A stretch of DNA of 10,634 nt, taken from the NCBI GenBank assembly GCA_041641375.1, contig JBEPYM010000128.1, forward strand, positions 1-10,634, read 5' to 3'. Positions within the stretch are counted from its first letter, which is position 1. Every line of letters begins with the position of its first letter. The DNA comes from Paenibacillus_AK sp041641375 (GTDB taxonomy: Bacteria > Bacillota > Bacilli > Paenibacillales > YIM-B00363). The notes beneath the pieces were generated by a model. It was not told the origin of the DNA. It worked only from the letters and a program-made list of their open reading frames with translations, and made no database searches. Positions 7,020 through 10,634 of the stretch are shown here, one piece after another. A program made the translations under genes and the position numbers.

Positions 7020-7102
7020 AGTACCTGTGGGGGACGTTGCTCGCGGTTTCCTTGATTTTTCTGGGTGCGGGTGTATACTATTTTGTTAAGTATGCAATGT
7101 GA
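7016..7102 (+). CDS. 28-residue single-pass membrane micropeptide
   Basis: This very short gene encodes 28 residues: Met-Lys-Tyr, a continuous hydrophobic helix (about 4-24, rich in Leu, Val, Gly and aromatics), then Lys-Tyr-Ala-Met. It reads as one transmembrane helix with a positive residue near each end. Its ATG overlaps the stop of the DUF350 gene as ATGA, the usual geometry for translational coupling. Its stop is 20 bases before the ATG chosen for the next gene and overlaps that gene's alternative GTG by GTGA. The ribosome site is weak (GGGG ten bases upstream), consistent with coupling. I do not recognise the protein. By analogy with small membrane partners in other psp systems it might bind PspA or the DUF350 protein; that is inference. 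Confidence 0.6.
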   Translation: MKYLWGTLLAVSLIFLGAGVYYFVKYAM

Positions 7103-7122
7103 ACATGAAGGGGAGCGGCTTG

Positions 7123-7626
7123 ATGAGAACGGTATGCCCATGGTGCCAGACGGAAATTGTGATGGATGAGGAGCTCGGGCCTGAGGAGATGTGCCCGCAT
7201 TGCTTGAATGAACTGGGCGATTACCGGGTGGTCAATGTCAATGTAGAGCGGGACGATGATCGGGACGAAGAAATCTCGGCAGGCGGCGGCATCTGGAATG
7301 CCGGCTCCGTGGCCTGGGATGACGAGGAGGACGATGCGGGTTCGGTGGAGGATGAACGGCTTCGCCGACTGCGCATGGCGCTGAGACCGTATACCGAAGC
7401 GCAGGAGGAGGCTCCGGAATGCCCGGAGTGCCGCGAGTTTATGGTACAGGCCGGTACGCGGGACAAGGAGTTTGCGCCGTATCGCGCCCCGGGTATGGAT
7501 GTGCCGCCGGTTGCATCGCCGCTTGAGGTTCTCGTATTTGTATGCCCGTCATGCTTCCATGTATCGGAGCGATTGACGAGCAGCGCGAAGGAAGCGCTGA
7601 TGAAGCGCCATATCGGAGAAATGTAA
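7123..7626 (+). CDS. Unrecognised protein with two CxxC zinc ribbons and an acidic linker
   Basis: This 167-residue soluble protein has four CxxC motifs in two pairs: CPWC (5-8) with CPHC (24-27), and CPEC (100-103) with CPSC (141-144). Each pair has the spacing of a zinc ribbon. Between them lies a strongly acidic, probably disordered linker (about 41-78, many Asp/Glu) and a short Arg-rich segment (ERLRRLRMALRPY, 78-90). No signal peptide or membrane helix is seen, so it is likely cytoplasmic. The ATG at 7123 is chosen because AAGGGGAG lies 7 bases upstream; an in-frame GTG at 7099 overlaps the preceding stop but has no ribosome site. It is the last gene of the pspA unit and is followed by a terminator-like hairpin. 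Possible roles are zinc or redox sensing or a protein adaptor, but I cannot assign one. Confidence 0.82.
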   Translation: MRTVCPWCQTEIVMDEELGPEEMCPHCLNELGDYRVVNVNVERDDDRDEEISAGGGIWNAGSVAWDDEEDDAGSVEDERLRRLRMALRPYTEAQEEAPECPECREFMVQAGTRDKEFAPYRAPGMDVPPVASPLEVLVFVCPSCFHVSERLTSSAKEALMKRHIGEM

Positions 7627-7627
7627 G

Positions 7628-7662
7628 AGGAAGGCCGCGCTCTGGAGGGTGCGGCTTTTCCT
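7628..7662 (+). terminator. Rho-independent terminator-like hairpin after the pspA operon
   Basis: Two bases after the stop codon, AGGAAGGCCGC (7628-7638) pairs with GCGGCTTTTCCT (7651-7662). The core GCCGC/GCGGC is perfect, and the outer A-rich arm pairs with the TTTTCCT that also serves as the T tract. The loop is 12 bases. The position directly after the last gene supports operon termination; the short T run lowers certainty. Confidence 0.6.
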
Positions 7663-7695
7663 ATTGCTGGAAGGCGGTTTTCCGGATTACGGTTT

Positions 7696-7724
7696 GGGGC
7701 AAAGTAGGAGGAAGGCTTTGCCTC
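7696..7724 (+). promoter_or_regulatory. Stem-loop with a ribosome site in its loop, upstream of the MFS gene
   Basis: GGCAAAG (7698-7704) and CTTTGCC (7716-7722) form a perfect 7-bp stem, extendable by a G-U and a G-C pair to 7696-7724. The 11-base loop contains AGGAGG (7706-7711). A TTG codon lies in the 3' arm at ideal spacing (6 bases) from that AGGAGG. This could control translation of a leader ORF and, through it, the transporter. Confidence 0.45.
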
Positions 7725-7762
7725 AGTACATAGAAAACCGGGTGATGATTGAATGCAAATGA
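7718..7762 (+). CDS. Possible 14-codon leader peptide ahead of the MFS gene
   Basis: From TTG at 7718 the frame reads MPQYIENRVMIECK and stops at 7760-7762. AGGAGG lies 6 bases before the TTG and inside the loop of the upstream stem-loop. The stop overlaps the third codon of the MFS gene (ATG at 7759) as ATGA, so translation of the leader could be coupled to the transporter. The MFS gene also has its own site (GGTGAT at 7741-7746), so the leader may be dispensable or fortuitous. Confidence 0.35.
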   Translation: MPQYIENRVMIECK

Positions 7763-9066
7763 CGAAACCGAAACGATGGATCGGCAGCCAATCGGGGTCG
7801 CAGGGGGCATTCCTGGGATCATACTGGAGCGAATCGGAGCGGGGAGGAAAAGGAGCCGGGACTTCGGAGCGCGGCGTATTCGATGCGCAGATCAAGCTGC
7901 TGCTCGTCGTACACGGCATGATTGCGGTGGCGAACGCACTGTCCGGCGCTTTCGTTGGGGTGTATTTATGGAAGCAGGCTGGGACCTTCACGCTAATCGG
8001 CTGGTTCGCGCTGGCCACGCAGCTGACGAATGTGCTGGTATTTTTCGTTGCGGGTAAGTGGGTGCGCGAGGGCAACAAGATGAATGCGCTGCGGCTCGGG
8101 ATTGTGCTATCTGCAATCTTTTATTCGCTGGTGCTGCTGCTGGAGACGTCGGCGGCTCAATATGCGCTATTGCTGGGGGCGGTTCAGGGGGCTGCTTCGG
8201 GGCTGTTCTGGCTGTCCTTTAACGTTGTATATTTCGAGGTGACGGACCGCTGGACGCGCGACCGCTTCAACGGCTGGGCAGGGCTGCTCGGTGCGGCTTC
8301 GGGAATGCTGGCTCCATGGATATCGGGATTGCTGATTGCTGCGCTGGGCGGTGTTGTCGGGTATCGTCTCATTTTTTCCCTATCCTTGGGTGTGTTTATT
8401 GTGGCGGTTATTGTGTCGTTCTTTCTGAAAAGGCGGGAGAGCGAGGGGACGTACGTCTGGCTGTTTGGGCTGCGAAAGCTGCGGGAGAAGGGGAATTTGT
8501 GGCGGCTGCTGTTCCCGGCGCTGGCGGCGCAAGGCGTGAGGGAAGGCGTGTTCGGCTTCGTGATCGGACTGCTTGTGTTTATCGCGACGCAGACGGAGCT
8601 TCAGCTGGGTAATTACTCGCTCGTGACGTCGGCTGTTGCGCTGGTGGCGTTCTATGCGGCGGGCAAGTGGCTCAAGCCGGGGAGGCGCAGCGTGTCGATG
8701 CTGATCGGGGCGGTGGCGATGACGGTTTTTATTTTGCCTTTTTTTTGGCGTCTGGATTATACGACGTTGCTCCTGTTCGGAATCGGGGTGGCGCTGGCAT
8801 ATCCGCTGTACGGCATTCCGATTACGTCGCAGGTGTTTGACTATATCGGGAAAGACGAAGAGAGTGCGCGGCACCGGGTCGAATATGTCGTGCTGCGGGA
8901 AGCGGGGCTGAATGCAGGACGCATCTTCGGGATTTTATGCGTTATTGCGGTCATATCGGTGTCGACGGCGCCGATCGTGCTGCATTCGCTGCTGCTGTTT
9001 ATCGGAAGCTTCCCGATTGCGGCGTGGTTTTTTATTCGGAAGGCGCTGGCGGCTTCAGGGACATAA
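7753..9066 (+). CDS. MFS-type transporter
   Basis: This 437-residue protein has about 12 hydrophobic helices in two halves (about 45-225 and 250-430) with a charged central loop (FLKRRES and onwards, 225-250). The loop after helix 2 carries a degenerate MFS motif A (GKWVREGNKM, 101-110), echoed in the second half (GKWLKPGRRS, 304-313). It is presumably a secondary transporter driven by an ion gradient; the substrate is unknown. The first 45 residues are a hydrophilic Ser/Gly-rich extension, unusual before helix 1. A conserved-looking cytoplasmic loop (YIGKDEESARHRVEYVVLRE, 364-383) precedes helix 11. The ATG at 7753 is supported by GGTGAT 6 bases upstream; an ATG at 7759 is a close alternative. 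No good promoter was recognised in the 90 bases after the terminator-like hairpin. Confidence 0.87.
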   Translation: MQMTKPKRWIGSQSGSQGAFLGSYWSESERGGKGAGTSERGVFDAQIKLLLVVHGMIAVANALSGAFVGVYLWKQAGTFTLIGWFALATQLTNVLVFFVAGKWVREGNKMNALRLGIVLSAIFYSLVLLLETSAAQYALLLGAVQGAASGLFWLSFNVVYFEVTDRWTRDRFNGWAGLLGAASGMLAPWISGLLIAALGGVVGYRLIFSLSLGVFIVAVIVSFFLKRRESEGTYVWLFGLRKLREKGNLWRLLFPALAAQGVREGVFGFVIGLLVFIATQTELQLGNYSLVTSAVALVAFYAAGKWLKPGRRSVSMLIGAVAMTVFILPFFWRLDYTTLLLFGIGVALAYPLYGIPITSQVFDYIGKDEESARHRVEYVVLREAGLNAGRIFGILCVIAVISVSTAPIVLHSLLLFIGSFPIAAWFFIRKALAASGT

Positions 9067-9071
9067 ACACA

Positions 9072-9100
9072 TTTATTCGGGGCGTATTTGTTGGTATAAT
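9072..9100 (+). promoter_or_regulatory. Housekeeping promoter of the cysteine synthase gene
   Basis: A perfect TATAAT (9095-9100) is preceded by TGG, giving an extended -10 (TGNTATAAT). A weak -35, TTTATT (9072-9077), lies 17 bases upstream. Transcription would start near 9107, which rules out the in-frame GTG at 9103 as the start codon of the following gene. Confidence 0.75.
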
Positions 9101-9138
9101 GGGTGTCGTGCGAAAGATGCAAGGGAGAGATGACAGAC

Positions 9139-10062
9139 ATGGCACCCAGAATGGTTAATAATATTTCGGAGCTTATCGGCGATACGCCTGCCGTTCGTGT
9201 AAATCGATTGCTTGGCCCGGATGCGGCCGAGCTGTATGTGAAGCTGGAGTATTTCAATCCGAGCAAGAGTGTGAAGGACCGCGCCGCATATAACTTGATC
9301 GTGCAGGCGGAGAAGGACGGGCTGCTCGTGCCCGGATACTCGACGATCATCGAGCCGACGAGCGGCAACACGGGGATCGGGCTTGCGATGAATGCGGCGG
9401 CCCGCGGCTACCGCGCGATCCTCATCATGCCGGACAATATGACGAAGGAGCGGATCAATATCTTGAAGGCGTACGGCGCCGAGGTGGTGCTGACGCCGGC
9501 CGCCCAGCGGATGCCGGGCGCGATTGCGAAGGCGGTGGAGCTGCGCGACTCGATCGAGGGCGGCTTTATACCACAGCAGTTTGAGAATCGGGCGAATCCG
9601 GACGTTCACCGGGTAACGACGGCGCTGGAAATTATCGAGCAAATGGATGGGCGGCTCGACTGCTTCGTGGCGACGGCCGGAACGGGCGGCACGATTACCG
9701 GAACGGGCGAGGTGCTGAAGGAGCGGCTGCCGGGTATTGAGGTCGTCGTTGTGGAGCCGAAGGGATCGCCGGTGCTGTCCGGCGGGCAGCCGGGGCCGCA
9801 TAAGCTGGTCGGCACAAGCCCGGGTTTTGTGCCGGCGATTCTGAACACGAGCGTCTACGACGAGATCGTGCAGGTAGCCGACGAGGATGCGCTGCGGACG
9901 ACGCGGGATTTGGCGCGGCTCGAGGGCGTGCTCGTGGGGCCGTCGGCGGGCGCTTCGGTATGGGCGGGCATGCAGGCGGCGCAGCGGCTCGGACGCGGCA
10001 AACGCGTGCTCTGCATCGCGCCGGACACGGGTGAGCGTTATTTGAGCATGGATATTTTCTAA
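9139..10062 (+). CDS. cysK: Cysteine synthase (O-acetylserine sulfhydrylase, CysK-type)
   Basis: This PLP-dependent enzyme would make cysteine from O-acetylserine and sulfide in the cytoplasm. All family landmarks are present (numbered from ATG 9139): ELIGDTP, the PLP lysine in PSKSVKDR (Lys46), the substrate loop TSGNTG (74-79), the phosphate cup GTGGTITG (181-188), SGGQPGPHK (214-222), and GPSAGAS (267-273) around the residue that contacts the PLP ring nitrogen. The length of 307 matches Bacillus CysK. The start is not certain: ATG 9130 lies too close to GGGAG (9123-9127), ATG 9139 is somewhat far, and ATG 9151 is also possible. GPSAGAS is nearer to the SAG version in cystathionine beta-synthase than the common SSG, so a paralogue with a beta-synthase-like reaction cannot be excluded. 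The gene has its own promoter and terminator. Confidence 0.9.
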   Translation: MAPRMVNNISELIGDTPAVRVNRLLGPDAAELYVKLEYFNPSKSVKDRAAYNLIVQAEKDGLLVPGYSTIIEPTSGNTGIGLAMNAAARGYRAILIMPDNMTKERINILKAYGAEVVLTPAAQRMPGAIAKAVELRDSIEGGFIPQQFENRANPDVHRVTTALEIIEQMDGRLDCFVATAGTGGTITGTGEVLKERLPGIEVVVVEPKGSPVLSGGQPGPHKLVGTSPGFVPAILNTSVYDEIVQVADEDALRTTRDLARLEGVLVGPSAGASVWAGMQAAQRLGRGKRVLCIAPDTGERYLSMDIF

Positions 10063-10084
10063 GGGCATAGCAGCGTTAGGGGCA

Positions 10085-10110
10085 GGGAGGCGTGACGCGC
10101 CTCTCATTTT
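10085..10110 (+). terminator. Rho-independent terminator of the cysteine synthase gene
   Basis: GAGGCG (10087-10092) pairs with CGCCTC (10098-10103) around a 5-base loop. The stem can be extended by a G-U and a G-C pair, and CATTTT follows on the plus strand. It lies 23 bases after the stop, in the gap between two convergent genes. On the opposite strand the stem is not followed by T residues, so it probably serves only the plus-strand gene. Confidence 0.7.
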
Positions 10111-10127
10111 GCGTTCCAACGCGTCCC

Positions 10128-10634
10128 TTATAAGGTCCATTTCAGCACGGCACCTGCGTACACGAGTCCACCGCCAAACCCGTACAAAACCAGTTGTTGA
10201 CCCGCCAGAACTCGGCCGTCCTGCACAGCTGAATCAATTGCAAGCGGAATTGATGCAGCCGAAGTGTTGCCGTAGTGGACAAGACTGAGCAGTGTCCGCT
10301 CCATCGGAAAACCGCTGCGCTCGCAGATGGATTCGATCATTCGTGCGTTGGCGCTATGGGGAACGAACCAGTCCACCTCATCCCGCGTCATACCGGATTG
10401 CTCCAGGAGTCTGGCCATTCCTGCAGGAACCGTCTGCACAGCCCAACGATACACCTCGCGTCCATTTTGATAAAAATACCCTTTTGGATCAAAATCGACA
10501 CCGTCCAACGTTGCGGCTAGTCCCGCTCGATGAACGTGTACCCCACCGCCCCCATCTGAACCGAAATCACTTGCCAGCAAGCATGACTGGACGGTCGGAT
10601 CCTCCGAACGCTCGATCAGCACGCATCCTGCACC
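10128..10634 (-). CDS. fabH: Beta-ketoacyl-ACP synthase III, C-terminal half (partial, 5' end outside window)
   Basis: FabH condenses an acyl-CoA primer with malonyl-ACP to start fatty acid synthesis in the cytoplasm. The reading frame is open to the right edge (first residues GAGCVLIERSE), so the GTG near 10622 is internal and the true start lies outside. The visible 168 residues contain the end of the N-terminal domain and the whole C-terminal domain. They include the catalytic His and Asn of the Cys-His-Asn triad: His93 in VPHSAN and Asn123 in GNTSAASIP, 30 residues apart as in Escherichia coli FabH. The active-site Cys is beyond the edge. The VPHSAN variant may indicate a FabHB-like paralogue, as Bacillus carries two; this is tentative. 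The gene is convergent with the cysteine synthase gene. Confidence 0.93.
   Translation of the reverse strand, partial: GAGCVLIERSEDPTVQSCLLASDFGSDGGGGVHVHRAGLAATLDGVDFDPKGYFYQNGREVYRWAVQTVPAGMARLLEQSGMTRDEVDWFVPHSANARMIESICERSGFPMERTLLSLVHYGNTSAASIPLAIDSAVQDGRVLAGQQLVLYGFGGGLVYAGAVLKWTL

Noticed and set aside
7221..8078. Minus-strand open frame (285 codons) across the zinc-ribbon and MFS genes
   Set aside because: Its Ser/Pro-rich product has no domain, and it spans a terminator-like hairpin and two plus-strand genes with good family or motif evidence.
9073..10140. Minus-strand open frame (355 codons) antisense to cysteine synthase
   Set aside because: Its product is Arg/His-rich with no domain, no ribosome site was seen, and it overlaps a complete enzyme gene and its promoter.

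Overview
The window looks like chromosomal DNA of a GC-rich, spore-former-type Firmicute, most likely Paenibacillus or a close relative. This is inferred from strong AGGAGG-type ribosome sites, a CysK close to that of Bacillus, a sigma-W-like promoter in front of pspA, and high GC with many shadow frames. No rRNA, tRNA, phage, insertion sequence or CRISPR array is visible.

Left third (1-3406), minus strand: an ABC importer operon transcribed leftwards. It encodes a lipoprotein substrate-binding protein, a permease with two membrane domains fused in one chain, and an ATPase cut by the window edge. The layout is that of the ferric iron / thiamine / 2-aminoethylphosphonate / polyamine group; the substrate cannot be fixed from sequence. 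A divergent LysR-type regulator (3407-4315) shares a 167-bp intergenic region with it. That region carries a clean T-N11-A LysR-type site and an overlapping second palindrome.

Middle (4316-5658): a 455-bp gene-free stretch between convergent genes holds three tandem copies of a 53-bp unit. It is followed by a minus-strand NAD(P)-binding SDR/epimerase-like protein.

Centre right (5659-7662), plus strand: an apparent envelope-stress operon. An ECF-sigma-type promoter (TGAAAC-N17-CGTA) precedes pspA. A strong hairpin follows pspA, then come a four-helix DUF350-like membrane protein, a 28-residue single-helix membrane peptide overlapping it by ATGA, and a soluble protein with four CxxC motifs (two zinc ribbons) split by an acidic linker. 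A terminator-like hairpin closes the unit. This four-gene set is the most interesting part of the window. PspA and DUF350 are known partners in bacterial membrane-stress loci, while the micro-peptide and the CxxC protein are not proteins I recognise.

Right end (7663-10634): an MFS transporter preceded by a possible 14-codon leader ORF whose ribosome site lies in a hairpin loop; a cysteine synthase (CysK-type) gene with its own extended -10 promoter and terminator; and, convergent to it, the C-terminal part of a beta-ketoacyl-ACP synthase III (FabH) that runs off the right edge.
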